Shown: positions 17,389-26,108, counted from the stretch's first letter. The stretch is 49,345 nt of DNA from CATZDY01 sp045599035 (GCA_045599035.1 JAZRVI010000028.1:1-49345), one strand, 5' to 3'. Translations and numbers: made by a program. Notes: generated by a model from the letters alone, not told the origin.

Positions 17389-18597
17389 ATGTATCAAGAA
17401 GCGAAAATTATTCGCTATGCTCAAAATGAAGCTCCCGATTGGCAAAATACCCTTGCTCCTCTGATTCAAGAGGAAAAACTCACCCTGTATCTGAATGGTC
17501 AGAAACTCAACGAAACCTATTGTTCGCCAAGCTCTATCCAGGAATTAGCCGCTGGTTATCTGGCCAGTCAGGGCTTGCTGTTTCGTCGGGCTGATTTGCT
17601 GGACTATCAGGAAAACGAACAGCAGGTACAAATTACGACCGCCGCTCCCCGGCCTGAACCGGATCAACACCTGGATCTGCAATTTGACCTGCCCCATATT
17701 CTCAAGCTAATTGAAGAATTAAACCAAAAATCACACATTTTTAAATTAACCGGCGGAGTACATTCAGCCGGCCTTATGTTGGAAAGCAAATTGGCGGCCT
17801 GTTATGAAGACATCAGCCGCCATAATGCAGTCAACAAGGTTTTGGGGCATTTGCTCCTGAAGCAGCTTAACCCCCAAAAAGCCGCCCTGTTGGTAACCAG
17901 CCGGGTTTCCCTGGAAATGATCCAGCAAATTATTCCGCTGCGGATTCCCTTACTGGTTTCCCGCTCGGCTCCTTCAGAAGCCGCCGTCAAGCTGGCCGAA
18001 CAAGCCCAGATTACTTTGGTAGGCTTCGCCCGGGGCAATAAATGTAATATTTATACCCACCCCCAGCGGCTGCAAGCCTCCCCATCAGCTCCTCTGCTTT
18101 TTTTTCACGGGTTTTCCAATAGCGGAAAAACCACAGTTATTGAAAAACTAATTCAAGAGCTAAAACAGCGAGGAATAAAAACCGCAGCTATCAAGCACGC
18201 TTCTCACGGTTATCAAAGAGATATTCCAGGCAAGGACAGCAGCCGCTTTTATCAAGCCGGAGCTGCTCAGGTACTGGTGGCCGGGCAGGAAGGCTTCAGT
18301 CTGCATCAGGCTTGTTCCGCTCCCCCCCAGCTTCGGGACTTATTGCCTTTGGTTCAACAAATTGATTTAATTTTGGTGGAAGGCTTCAAAGAGGAGGCCG
18401 GACTGAAAATTGCTGTCCGTCCTTTAAAGCACCTGCCGCCTCGCCTGCACACCAGCGAAAAAATTTCCAAGGCTATTCCGGAAGAATGTATTGCCCTGGT
18501 TGGAGATGAACCGGAAACGGGCTTGCCCTGGTTCAACCGGGAAGATATTGCTGGTCTGGCCAACTTTATTCTGACTTATTTTCACCTGGCCGACTAA
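17389..18597 (+). CDS. FdhD-MobB fusion protein lacking the FdhD CxxC
   Basis: 402 residues. Residues 1 to about 230 are FdhD-like (sulfurtransferase needed to make formate dehydrogenase active): TGGVHSAGL, HNAVNKVLG and FARGNKCNIYT are typical. Residues about 238-402 are MobB, with P-loop GFSNSGKT, IKHASHGYQRD, DSSRFYQAGA and VEGFKEE. MobB helps attach guanine dinucleotide to molybdopterin. The fusion therefore joins two steps of molybdenum/tungsten cofactor delivery. The CGxCG cysteines that carry sulfur in canonical FdhD are absent: the expected place, before KLTGGVH, has no cysteine at all. Cys45 and the Cys in GNKCN are the main remaining cysteines. Its last 32 bases overlap the converging speB. 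Confidence 0.85.
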   Translation: MYQEAKIIRYAQNEAPDWQNTLAPLIQEEKLTLYLNGQKLNETYCSPSSIQELAAGYLASQGLLFRRADLLDYQENEQQVQITTAAPRPEPDQHLDLQFDLPHILKLIEELNQKSHIFKLTGGVHSAGLMLESKLAACYEDISRHNAVNKVLGHLLLKQLNPQKAALLVTSRVSLEMIQQIIPLRIPLLVSRSAPSEAAVKLAEQAQITLVGFARGNKCNIYTHPQRLQASPSAPLLFFHGFSNSGKTTVIEKLIQELKQRGIKTAAIKHASHGYQRDIPGKDSSRFYQAGAAQVLVAGQEGFSLHQACSAPPQLRDLLPLVQQIDLILVEGFKEEAGLKIAVRPLKHLPPRLHTSEKISKAIPEECIALVGDEPETGLPWFNREDIAGLANFILTYFHLAD

Positions 18598-19453
18598 AAG
18601 CTAAAATGGCTTCCCGAACTAATTTGGCCGCCAAAATGGAAGTAATATCCCCATGATCGCATAAAGGGCAAACCTCCACCAAATCAAAGCCAACCACCGA
18701 AAGTGAGCTTAAAATGGGAAAAACAGCCAATAATTGAGCCGATGTACAGCCACCCGGTTCCGGAGTACCGGTTCCCGGAGCAAAGGCTGGATCTAAAACA
18801 TCAATATCCAAAGTCAGATAAACCGGACGATCCTTGATTTCCTCCACCCAAGCAGCCAAAATTTCCAAATTCATTTCCGGGGCAAAATTGGTATGCTCCC
18901 GAGCAAAAACAAACTCTTCCCTGGTGCCGGAACGAATCCCCATTTGATAAATTCGTTCCGGTGCCACCCATTGGCAAATCCGCCGGATGACCGAAGCATG
19001 AGAAAGCTTGCTGCCCAAATACTCCTGCCTTAAATCGGTATGTGCATCAAATTGAAGAACTACCAAATCCGGATAGAGCTTGGCCGCCCTTTGTACGGCC
19101 GGAAAAGTCAATAAATGTTCTCCGCCCAGCAAAATCGGCAGCTTATCCCCGGAACGAATTTCTGCCCAGGCTCCGCCGATTCGGGTCAGGCTTTGCTCCA
19201 CAGATCCCGGAGCCAAAAGCAAATCACCGGCATCATAATAACGATAATCAGCCAAATCTTTATCCAACAATGGGCTATATTCTTCCAGTCCAATGCTTAC
19301 CTCGCGAATTTTTCGGGGAGCAAAGCGGGAACCAGGGCGAAAACTGACTGTATCGTCCAGCGGAACCCCCAAAATGACTGAATCTGCCGCAGCATAATCT
19401 TCCCAACTTCCCATAAAAGGAGTTACTTTTTCTCTTTCCGCCTGCATCCGCAT
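18566..19453 (-). CDS. speB: Agmatinase
   Basis: 295 residues of the ureohydrolase family. Manganese ligands are visible: GGEH, DAHTDLR (Asp, His, Asp), and LDIDVLDP (two Asp), with the GTGTPEPGG loop that marks agmatinases. Converts agmatine to putrescine and urea. It follows speE by 14 bases on the same strand, making a speE-speB unit for spermidine synthesis. Its 3' end overlaps the converging fdhD-mobB by 32 bases. Confidence 0.93.
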   Translation of the reverse strand: MRMQAEREKVTPFMGSWEDYAAADSVILGVPLDDTVSFRPGSRFAPRKIREVSIGLEEYSPLLDKDLADYRYYDAGDLLLAPGSVEQSLTRIGGAWAEIRSGDKLPILLGGEHLLTFPAVQRAAKLYPDLVVLQFDAHTDLRQEYLGSKLSHASVIRRICQWVAPERIYQMGIRSGTREEFVFAREHTNFAPEMNLEILAAWVEEIKDRPVYLTLDIDVLDPAFAPGTGTPEPGGCTSAQLLAVFPILSSLSVVGFDLVEVCPLCDHGDITSILAAKLVREAILAFSRPGENKSE

Positions 19454-19467
19454 TCCTCCCCTTTAAA

Positions 19468-20295
19468 TTATTTTAACAAAGCAGCCACAAAAGGCGGCAA
19501 AACCTGACAGGCCTGGTGCATTTCCGGGCTGTAAAATTTGGTGTCCAAGTCCGGAATTTGGCTAATATCCACCTGCTTGGGATCATATTTTTTGCTGCCC
19601 AGGCTGAAAGTCCACAAACCGCCCGGATAGGTGGGGACATTGCCCAGGTACAAACGAGCTAAAGGAAAGATCCGGGCAATATCCTTCTGCACTCTTTTAA
19701 TTAATTCCGCTTCAAAGAAAGGAGACTCGGTTTGAGCCACAAAAAGCCCATCTTCGGTCAAAGCTTCATAAACATCCTGATAAAATTCCGCTCCAAACAA
19801 GCCTTCCGCCGCTCCAATGGGATCGGTCGAATCCACAATGATCATATCATAGGTATTCTTATGCTCCCGAACATGCTTAATCCCGTCATCAACAATAACT
19901 TCTACTTTGGGATGATCCAAGGCACAACTGATTTCCGGCAAATATTTGCGGGCAGCCTCAATAACCATACGGTCAATTTCCACCAAAACCGCTTTTTCTA
20001 CTGAGGAATGTTTGACAATTTCCCGAATGGCTCCACCGTCACCGCCGCCGACCACCAAAACCTTTTTAGGCTTAGGCAAGGTATTCAAACCCACATGGGT
20101 AATCATTTCGTGATAAACAAATTCATCTTTAATAGTAGTCTGGATAATATCGTCCAAAAACAGCATCCGGCCACATTCTTCACTGTTGACCACCGAAATT
20201 CTTTGAAACTCGGAAACCCCGGTATATAAAATTTCAGAAATTCGCAAGCTGATTTGCATATCATTAGTTTGCATTTCACTGGCCCATAATTCCAT
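19468..20295 (-). CDS. speE: Spermidine synthase
   Basis: 275 residues. Aminopropyltransferase with an N-terminal beta hairpin domain and a Rossmann core: VVGGGDGGAIRE (nucleotide loop), DDGIKHV, and VDSTDPIGAAEGLF with the catalytic Asp. Transfers the aminopropyl group of decarboxylated S-adenosylmethionine to putrescine. Decarboxylase genes (speD, speA) are not in the window. Start supported by AAGGAGG; promoter at 20331-20359. Confidence 0.95.
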   Translation of the reverse strand: MELWASEMQTNDMQISLRISEILYTGVSEFQRISVVNSEECGRMLFLDDIIQTTIKDEFVYHEMITHVGLNTLPKPKKVLVVGGGDGGAIREIVKHSSVEKAVLVEIDRMVIEAARKYLPEISCALDHPKVEVIVDDGIKHVREHKNTYDMIIVDSTDPIGAAEGLFGAEFYQDVYEALTEDGLFVAQTESPFFEAELIKRVQKDIARIFPLARLYLGNVPTYPGGLWTFSLGSKKYDPKQVDISQIPDLDTKFYSPEMHQACQVLPPFVAALLK

Positions 20296-20330
20296 TAAAA
20301 TAAAATCCTCCTTAGAATATAATCAGCTAA

Positions 20331-20359
20331 ATTATACCTGTTTTTGCTCCAAATAGCAA
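20331..20359 (-). promoter_or_regulatory. Promoter of speE-speB
   Basis: Minus-strand TTGCTA (20354-20359), 17-base spacer, TATAAT (20331-20336), 35 bases before the speE start. Confidence 0.6.
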
Positions 20360-20420
20360 TGCTCAATCTAGTTTTCCCAAAATACCAGCTTCTGTTTACT
20401 CAAAAAATGATCGGAATTAC

Positions 20421-20448
20421 TTGAAATCTATGGAATTTATGGTATAAT
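20421..20448 (+). promoter_or_regulatory. Promoter of zinc-ribbon gene
   Basis: TTGAAA (20421-20426), 16-base spacer, TATAAT (20443-20448). Transcription would start near 20455, just before a stem-loop in the leader. Confidence 0.6.
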
Positions 20449-20459
20449 AGAAACAAAAT

Positions 20460-20501
20460 AAGGTCTCTTCTCCTGGGTTGAATGCTTGGAAAAGACACCT
20501 T
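20460..20501 (+). other. Stem-loop in the 5' leader of the zinc-ribbon gene
   Basis: AAGGTCTCTT (20460-20469) pairs with AAGACACCTT (20492-20501) at 9 of 10 positions around a 22-base loop. No T-run follows, so it is not a terminator. It lies directly at the predicted transcript start and may protect the mRNA or bind a regulator. Confidence 0.4.
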
Positions 20502-20532
20502 GAATAAAGCAACATAGAGGAGGGATCTTTTG

Positions 20533-20814
20533 ATGTTTGAAGATCGTTATTTAACCTGCCGGGACTGTGGCGAAGAATTTGTCTTTTCAGCCGCCGAACA
20601 GGAATTTTTTCAAGAAAAGGGCTTTGTCAATCAGCCTTCCCGCTGTTTGAAATGCCGAGCTAACCGTCGTCAACGGCAAAATCAGCAAGCTTCAGAAAAT
20701 CGAACCATGTACACGGTAATTTGTGCCCAATGCGGTCAGGAAACAGAGGTTCCCTTTAATCCCCGAGGAGATCGCCCGGTTTATTGCCGGGATTGCTTTA
20801 AAGCTTTGGGATAA
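20533..20814 (+). CDS. Zinc-ribbon domain protein (CxxC-CxxC)
   Basis: 93 residues from ATG 20533 (GAGGAGGG upstream). Two treble-clef-like zinc sites: CRDCGEEF ... CLKCRANRR in the first half and CAQCGQE ... CRDCF at the C-terminus, separated by a basic Gln-rich linker (RRQRQNQQ). This matches small 'probable zinc-ribbon' proteins of Firmicutes; role unknown, perhaps nucleic acid or ribosome associated. A clear terminator follows. Confidence 0.8.
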   Translation: MFEDRYLTCRDCGEEFVFSAAEQEFFQEKGFVNQPSRCLKCRANRRQRQNQQASENRTMYTVICAQCGQETEVPFNPRGDRPVYCRDCFKALG

Positions 20815-20854
20815 TAGGACGAAACTAAATAAAATCCAAATCCTACAATTATAT

Positions 20855-20893
20855 AAGCGAAAGGAACAATTTTTCCTTTCGCTTGCTTTTTAC
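20855..20893 (+). terminator. Rho-independent terminator after zinc-ribbon gene
   Basis: Twelve-base stem AAGCGAAAGGAA / TTCCTTTCGCTT with loop CAATTT, followed by GCTTTTT. Confidence 0.85.
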
Positions 20894-20942
20894 CCTCTTT
20901 TTCGGCTATACTGAAAAAAACTAGTTAGCCGAGGCTCCAAAC

Positions 20943-22394
20943 ATGAAAAAATTATTCCTGTTTTTTATCTTCATCCTTGTAATTTTAGTTTTAATCCCAA
21001 TTGGGCTTAATTTCTTCAGGCCGACAGCTTTGCCCACTTTCAGTTATCAAGCCAAAACCGAAAAAAGCCAAAACCTGGCCTGGGGAACTATTCGGCAAAA
21101 ACAATATGTTTTTCCCAACGGCAGCTTTTATTACCAGGAGGAAGCCCTGTTTTCTCAAAGCTCTACTCAGCCGGAAATTTTGTGGCAAAGAAATTATCCC
21201 AGTTCCAAGGTGATCTTGCGTTACTATGATTCTGAACAAGAACAATGGGTTATTCAGAACAATCCCAGCGGAATCTTGCCAGAGCAAACCCTTTTTTTGA
21301 CTGTTGAAGGCTCCAAAGAAAATTTTCACAACCCAGTTTATTTAATTATCAGCCAGCCTTTGGCTTATGCCAGCCGGGACAACCATTCCCTGGAATATTT
21401 TGCGGAAAATAATGGTCAAGTCAGCCTGACTTCCAATTCAAGCGGCCTGACCCTGACTATTCAAGCCGCACCCCAGGCTGATCGTCAAATTGAATATTGG
21501 GTTTTGCAATCCTCGCAGGAATTGGGGGACTGGAACGATCCGCAGCTTTTGGCCTTATGGCCAGACTGCTTTTTAAATGATAATCACCGTTTTAATTATG
21601 ACGGCTATTATTATGTTTCTCCCTATAATTACCAACCAACTGGAGAAAACTATTATTATCGAATGTCCTCCCCCTATATTGTGACCAAATACATCAATGA
21701 ATTGAATACTGTAGCCACCGATATGTTGGGCATTGCCATGCTGGATATTATGCTGCCCCTGCAAAATACCAGCGGCTATTTTCCCACCGCTCCCAGCTCT
21801 GAATGGCTGGAAAAAGCCTATGGCATTGGAGCCAATTTTTATGATACTCGTTTCAGCACCGAAGCAGCTCAAGTTTATTTGGCAGCTTACCAAAAATTTG
21901 GCCTAGAAAAATTTGGCCAGGCCAGCCAAAAATATGGAAAGTTCCTTTTAAATTATGCTTCAAAGCATCATTTTCAAATTTTGGGATCAGATGGCCAGAT
22001 TGGTTGGCTGGTAGAGGATTACTGGAGTCCCCAGGCCGTCACTCCCACACATTGTTCCCTCAATCATCAGATCAACGAAATTCGCTACCTTTACGATCTG
22101 GCTTCAGTCAACCAACAAAGGGAATATCAAGAATTAGCCAATCAAATGCTGCTTGGTATTAAATTAAGCTGTTCAGAATGGATTTTACCTGATAATAATC
22201 TGGTTTATGCTCTTTTATCTGATCACAGCACTTTGGGTACGGACTATCCCTATTTAACCTATAATGATTTATTTCTTTTGCAACAAGCCTTATCAAAATA
22301 TCAGGGGAAAAAAGATCCGGATTTGCAAATTTTAATGGAACATAAATTGCTTTGGATGCAGAAAAACCAAATAGATGGATACTATTATGAATAA
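20943..22394 (+). CDS. Membrane-anchored surface protein, putative alpha/alpha-barrel glycoside-acting enzyme
   Basis: 483 residues. One N-terminal membrane anchor (KLFLFFIFILVILVLIPIGL, residues 3-22) without a clear cleavage site, then a beta-rich region to about 190, then Tyr-rich DNHRFNYDGYYY and an alpha-helical C-terminal half (FSTEAAQVYLAAYQKFGLEKFGQ, LEDYWSP-like VEDYWSPQAV, LNHQINEIRYLYDLAS). The helical repeats resemble the (alpha/alpha) toroids of glucuronyl C5-epimerase-like or glycoside-processing enzymes, but I could not name the family with confidence. Likely acts outside the membrane. Confidence 0.6.
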   Translation: MKKLFLFFIFILVILVLIPIGLNFFRPTALPTFSYQAKTEKSQNLAWGTIRQKQYVFPNGSFYYQEEALFSQSSTQPEILWQRNYPSSKVILRYYDSEQEQWVIQNNPSGILPEQTLFLTVEGSKENFHNPVYLIISQPLAYASRDNHSLEYFAENNGQVSLTSNSSGLTLTIQAAPQADRQIEYWVLQSSQELGDWNDPQLLALWPDCFLNDNHRFNYDGYYYVSPYNYQPTGENYYYRMSSPYIVTKYINELNTVATDMLGIAMLDIMLPLQNTSGYFPTAPSSEWLEKAYGIGANFYDTRFSTEAAQVYLAAYQKFGLEKFGQASQKYGKFLLNYASKHHFQILGSDGQIGWLVEDYWSPQAVTPTHCSLNHQINEIRYLYDLASVNQQREYQELANQMLLGIKLSCSEWILPDNNLVYALLSDHSTLGTDYPYLTYNDLFLLQQALSKYQGKKDPDLQILMEHKLLWMQKNQIDGYYYE

Positions 22395-22511
22395 TAGTAA
22401 GTATTAATTATATATCGACTACCTAAGAAATTTGTACTTGATTTTTTAGAACTGTTGTGCTAAATTCAAGACAACAAATTAATTAACACCAATATAAGGA
22501 GGGTGCTATAC

Positions 22512-22898
22512 ATGGAAAAAATCATGCAGTTTTTAAACGAAGCCGGTGTTTTCTTCTTCGCAACTGTGGACGGAGACAAACCCAGAGTAAGACCTTTTGG
22601 CTTTAAAATGGTTTACCAGGACAAATTGTTCTTTGGTATCGGCAAATCCAAACAGTCTTACAAACAACTGCAAACCAATCCGGAAGTGGAAGTTTGTGCC
22701 TGCAAAGGTCCGGCCTGGATTCGGATTAAAGGCGTTGCCAAATTCGTTGAAGATGCAGCCGCCAGTGAAGAAGCTTACAAGGTTTTGCCTTCTTTGGCCA
22801 AACTCTATCCCAACAAAGCTGACTTTGGTCTGCTGTATCTGGATAATCTGGATGTGGAAATTGCTGATATGCAAGGCGGTTTTGAAAAAGTTTTCTAA
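22512..22898 (+). CDS. Pyridoxamine 5'-phosphate oxidase-like flavin-binding protein, copy 1
   Basis: 128 residues from ATG 22512, with AAGGAGG at 22496-22502. Split-barrel FMN-binding fold: EAGVFFFATVDGDKPRVRPFGFKM at residues 10-33 is the hallmark N-terminal strand pair, then KLFFGIGKSKQSYKQL and NPEVEVCACKGP. Such small proteins bind FMN or F420-like cofactors; substrate unknown. The next gene is a close tandem copy, so the pair arose by local duplication. Confidence 0.8.
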   Translation: MEKIMQFLNEAGVFFFATVDGDKPRVRPFGFKMVYQDKLFFGIGKSKQSYKQLQTNPEVEVCACKGPAWIRIKGVAKFVEDAAASEEAYKVLPSLAKLYPNKADFGLLYLDNLDVEIADMQGGFEKVF

Positions 22899-22951
22899 GA
22901 ATTGGATCGGTACTTTCAAGCTTTTCATTTCAATATAAAGGGGCTGTTATA

Positions 22952-23341
22952 ATGGAAAGAATTATTAAATTTTTGGACGAAGCCGGCGTATTTTTCTTTG
23001 CCACCGTGGACGGCAATAAACCCAGAGTAAGACCTTTTGGTTTTAAAATGATTTATGACGGCAAATTGTTCTTTGGCATTGGCACTAAATCCAAACAATC
23101 CTGCAAACAACTGGAAGCCAATCCGGAAGTGGAAATTTGTGCCTGCAAAGGTCCGGCCTGGATGCGGATTAAAGGCACAGCCAAATTTGTAGACGATGCT
23201 GCTGCCGTTGATGAAGCTTACAAGGTTCTTCCTCTTCTGGCTCAATTATATCCGGACAAGAGCAATTATGCTTTATTCTATCTGGATAACCTGGATGTAG
23301 AACTTGCCGATATGCAAGGCGGTTTTGAAAAACTTTTCTAG
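22952..23341 (+). CDS. Pyridoxamine 5'-phosphate oxidase-like flavin-binding protein, copy 2
   Basis: 129 residues, nearly collinear with copy 1 (same DEAGVFFFATVDG start, RPFGFKMIYDGKLFFGIG and the end DMQGGFEKLF). It differs by one inserted residue (GTKSKQS) and scattered substitutions, mostly conservative. The two copies may form a heterodimer, since this fold is usually dimeric with FMN at the interface. A strong bidirectional terminator follows. Confidence 0.8.
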   Translation: MERIIKFLDEAGVFFFATVDGNKPRVRPFGFKMIYDGKLFFGIGTKSKQSCKQLEANPEVEICACKGPAWMRIKGTAKFVDDAAAVDEAYKVLPLLAQLYPDKSNYALFYLDNLDVELADMQGGFEKLF

Positions 23342-23391
23342 GAATTATCTCAAAAATCTCTATTTTTCAAGATGTTTTTTCAGCCAACCTT

Positions 23392-23427
23392 AACCCCCTG
23401 TCTCATCAACAGGGGGTTCTATTTTTC
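23392..23427. terminator. Bidirectional terminator between flavin-binding pair and menA
   Basis: Ten-base perfect stem AACCCCCTGT / ACAGGGGGTT (23392-23401, 23409-23418) with 7-base loop and CTATTTTTC on plus; serves converging menA as well. Confidence 0.85.
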
Positions 23428-23434
23428 ATTCAGA

Positions 23435-24307
23435 CTAGCCCAAAATACTGCCCAAACTAACCAGCAAAGCATAAAGCAGAACCAGCTTTCCAGTCAAGCC
23501 CAAAGTTTTGTTTAAAACTGGGCCTTCCAGGTTTTTTAAATCTCGATATAATTTTATTCCCAAAGGCAGGGTCAGCAAAGCCAACAGAACCGGCCGCCAG
23601 GTAAAAGCCAGGAAAATTACTGCCGCATAAGCTATAAACAGCATAATTTTATATTCCCATAAGCCAAAATTTTTACCAAAACGAACCGGCAGAGTTTTGC
23701 GATGGCTGATTTGATCTGTATTGCGATCCCGAACATTATTAACTACCAAAATATTAACCACTAAAGCTCCAATGCCACAGGAAGCGGCAATTGCTTCTTT
23801 GGTCAGGCTGGAGGTATGCAGATAAAAAGTACCATCAACCGCAATCAGGCCAAAAAAGATAAAAACTGCCAAATCAGCCCAACCATTGTAGGCCAAAGCA
23901 AAAGGCCCAGCCGTATATAAAACAGCTCCCAAAAGACAGGCCAAAGCCAGCCAGATAAAATAAAATCCGCCCAAATAAATTAAATAGCTGCCGCAAAGCA
24001 CCGCCAAAACCAAAATGCCCACCGTGGCCCAAAGCATTTGGCTTTCCGTAACCAAACCCGTGGTCAAAACCCGTTCCGGCCCCTGCCGATCCTCCTTGCG
24101 ATCCGTACCTTTGCGAAAATCAAAATAATCATTGGCAAAATTAGCCCCAATTTGCAAACACAAAGAAGTTAACAAGGCCAAACATAAAACTATTACCGAA
24201 AATTTCCCTTGCGACCAGGCCAAAGCCGAGCCGCAAATAGTCGGAGCCAAAGCCGCTGGCAAGGTTTTGGGTCGGGCAATTTTCCACCATAATCGGAGCT
24301 GATCCAA
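23435..24307 (-). CDS. menA: 1,4-dihydroxy-2-naphthoate polyprenyltransferase
   Basis: 290 residues, UbiA superfamily with about eight membrane helices. Aspartate motifs for Mg-polyprenyl diphosphate are intact: NDYFDFRKGTD near residue 60 and NNVRDRNTDQ near 190. Starts WWKIARPKTLPAALAPTICG, the MenA pattern. Attaches the isoprenoid tail in menaquinone synthesis, so the organism probably has a quinone. Other men genes are not in the window. Confidence 0.85.
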   Translation of the reverse strand: MDQLRLWWKIARPKTLPAALAPTICGSALAWSQGKFSVIVLCLALLTSLCLQIGANFANDYFDFRKGTDRKEDRQGPERVLTTGLVTESQMLWATVGILVLAVLCGSYLIYLGGFYFIWLALACLLGAVLYTAGPFALAYNGWADLAVFIFFGLIAVDGTFYLHTSSLTKEAIAASCGIGALVVNILVVNNVRDRNTDQISHRKTLPVRFGKNFGLWEYKIMLFIAYAAVIFLAFTWRPVLLALLTLPLGIKLYRDLKNLEGPVLNKTLGLTGKLVLLYALLVSLGSILG

Positions 24308-24652
24308 AATAATAACCTTCTTTCCTATTTTCTGCTTTTCAGCTTAACAAATTTTAACCAATTTAACAATCCCGGATGGAAAGTAAAACGGACAAAACTA
24401 AACTCCTTGCTTCCGCCTTTAGTGTTTGATACAATATTAGAAAGAAAATAAAAATTATAAAGACAATGCTTCAGCAAATTCAGAATTTATTGCAAGAGAG
24501 AATAAATAATTCTTAAAAACCTGCTTTATCTTCTTTTGCCAGGTATATAAACATAATTAATGCTTTTAATACATAAAATAATCAACACCATATAATATAA
24601 GAGCAAAAACAATAGAAAATTATCCAAAATCTCAAAGCAGGCAGGTGTTTCT
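24308..24652. other. Intergenic region upstream of menA and acuA
   Basis: 345 bases, AT-rich. It holds a plus-strand promoter with TTGCTT (24407-24412), 17-base spacer and TACAAT (24430-24435), leaving a leader of about 210 bases before acuA. A second TATAAT-like sequence (about 24593-24598) lies nearer the gene. No open frame, repeat or known riboswitch was seen. Confidence 0.45.
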
Positions 24653-25270
24653 ATGACCCTACGAACTCAAGAACTTTTTGCCAACAAAGATACTATCATT
24701 CTACAAGGACCGGTAGAAGCCAATAAACTGGAACAGTTATCCATCAACCCCCGGTTAAATAATTTTCGTCCAGCTCTCAAACAAAAAGAAGCCCTGATTA
24801 AAATTAGCCAAATGTCCCAAGGCATGATTTTTACGGCCTGTTGTCATTCCGAAATTATCGGCTATGTTACTTTTCATCGTCCCGAAAGTTATACCCGTTG
24901 GTTTAAGCATCCGGCAATTTTGGAAATGGGAGCGGTTGAAGTTTCTCCTGATTGGAGGAAGCATAATATTGGCTGTCAGCTTTTAATCTTTGCTTTTGCC
25001 GCTCCCCAGCTGGAAAAATTTATTGGTATTGCCACAGAATATGCCTGGCATTGGGATCTCAAAGCCAGTGGTCTTTCAGTCTGGGATTATCAAAAAATGT
25101 TGACCGGAATTTTTCAAAAAGCCGGCTTAACCCGCTATAAAACTGACGAACCAGAAATCTTAAGCCACCCCTGCAATGTTTTGATGGCCAAAATTGGTTC
25201 CCAATTATCAGCAAAGGAAATTCGTCAATTTAAGGATCTTCTATTTCTAAAGCAAGCCGGAGCCAGCTAA
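24653..25270 (+). CDS. acuA: GNAT acetyltransferase, AcuA-like
   Basis: 205 residues. The sequence follows Bacillus AcuA closely in layout: ILQGPVEANKLEQL, FRPALKQKEALIKI, IIGYVTFHRPESYTRW, ILEMGAVEVSPDWRKHNIG (the acetyl-CoA loop), then TEYAWHWDLKASGLSVWDYQKM and DEPEILSHPCNVLMAKIG. AcuA acetylates and switches off acetyl-CoA synthetase. Length equals the family norm of about 210. The ribosome binding site is weak (CAGGTG). Confidence 0.85.
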   Translation: MTLRTQELFANKDTIILQGPVEANKLEQLSINPRLNNFRPALKQKEALIKISQMSQGMIFTACCHSEIIGYVTFHRPESYTRWFKHPAILEMGAVEVSPDWRKHNIGCQLLIFAFAAPQLEKFIGIATEYAWHWDLKASGLSVWDYQKMLTGIFQKAGLTRYKTDEPEILSHPCNVLMAKIGSQLSAKEIRQFKDLLFLKQAGAS

Positions 25271-25272
25271 AA

Positions 25273-25310
25273 AAAGGAAATTCCGCAGGTAATGAAGCGG
25301 AATTTCCTTT
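25273..25310. terminator. Bidirectional terminator after acuA
   Basis: Fourteen-base stem AAAGGAAATTCCGC (25273-25286) / GCGGAATTTCCTTT (25297-25310) with A-run before and T-rich end after; serves converging genes on both sides. Confidence 0.8.
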
Positions 25311-25315
25311 GCGTT

Positions 25316-25927
25316 CTAGTCCAGGGATTTGATAGCTTCTTTCATTTTATTGAAAGCTTCATTATAGTTCTTTTCAATCTGGTTCACAATCATCGTCCAA
25401 CGCTGCTGGTAATTTTGCTGCTGACTTTGACCTTGGGGATCATAATTGCCCATAGTGGGAGGCTGAGGCATATTTTCCTGCTGCATCTTAATTTGCTGCT
25501 GAAAAGCTTCTGCGGCCTGCTTAACCGTACTTTGATAATGGTTAAACATGGTATCCATATCCTTTAAGATTCCGCCTAATTGTTTTTTATTGTTCTTAAT
25601 TTCGCTTAAACCTTCCATTGCTCGCCGATTAGCCGCTATAATCATATCCGACGAAGGCAGGTGCATATTGGTCAAAAACACTTCTTGAATTCCTTCAACA
25701 ATAATGCTCAAATCTTTTTTGGCAAAATTTTTTAATTCAGCAGCCAAAGCGAAATCTTTTTCATTCATAAATTTACCTGCCAAAGCCCGACCCTTAGGCA
25801 TAAGTTCAAAGCGAACCATATTTTCCGGATCAACTGCCTTGCGTTTTTCCAATCTTTCCAAAGCCATTTCCATAGCTGATTTTATTTTAGTGCCTGAAGC
25901 TGGCTTCATTTCGGTATCTGACATCAA
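25316..25927 (-). CDS. Hypothetical coiled-coil protein with Gln-rich linker
   Basis: 203 residues, mostly helical and charged. Residues about 45-150 are amphipathic helices (FMNEKDFALAAELKNFAKKDLS, RAMEGLSEIKNNKKQLGGILKDMD). A low-complexity linker (PQPPTMGNYDPQGQSQQQNYQQ, about 155-178) is followed by a last helix (NQIEKNYNEAFNKMKEAIKSLD). No signal or membrane segment. Good RBS (AAAGGAGG). Function unknown. Confidence 0.65.
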   Translation of the reverse strand: MMSDTEMKPASGTKIKSAMEMALERLEKRKAVDPENMVRFELMPKGRALAGKFMNEKDFALAAELKNFAKKDLSIIVEGIQEVFLTNMHLPSSDMIIAANRRAMEGLSEIKNNKKQLGGILKDMDTMFNHYQSTVKQAAEAFQQQIKMQQENMPQPPTMGNYDPQGQSQQQNYQQRWTMIVNQIEKNYNEAFNKMKEAIKSLD

Positions 25928-26108
25928 AAACCCTCCTTTGGTTTTTTCATAGTAAGCCGAAAAACTTCTTCTTTTATTCTAACCTAAATCGGCAATTAAC
26001 ATCAATCCCCAATTACCGGTTTTGTGTTTTTTTAAACAAATTAAAAGCTCCTTTTTGGAAACAAAACTAAAAATTTTTAAGTCTAAATTAAAAAAAGGAG
26101 GAATTTTC

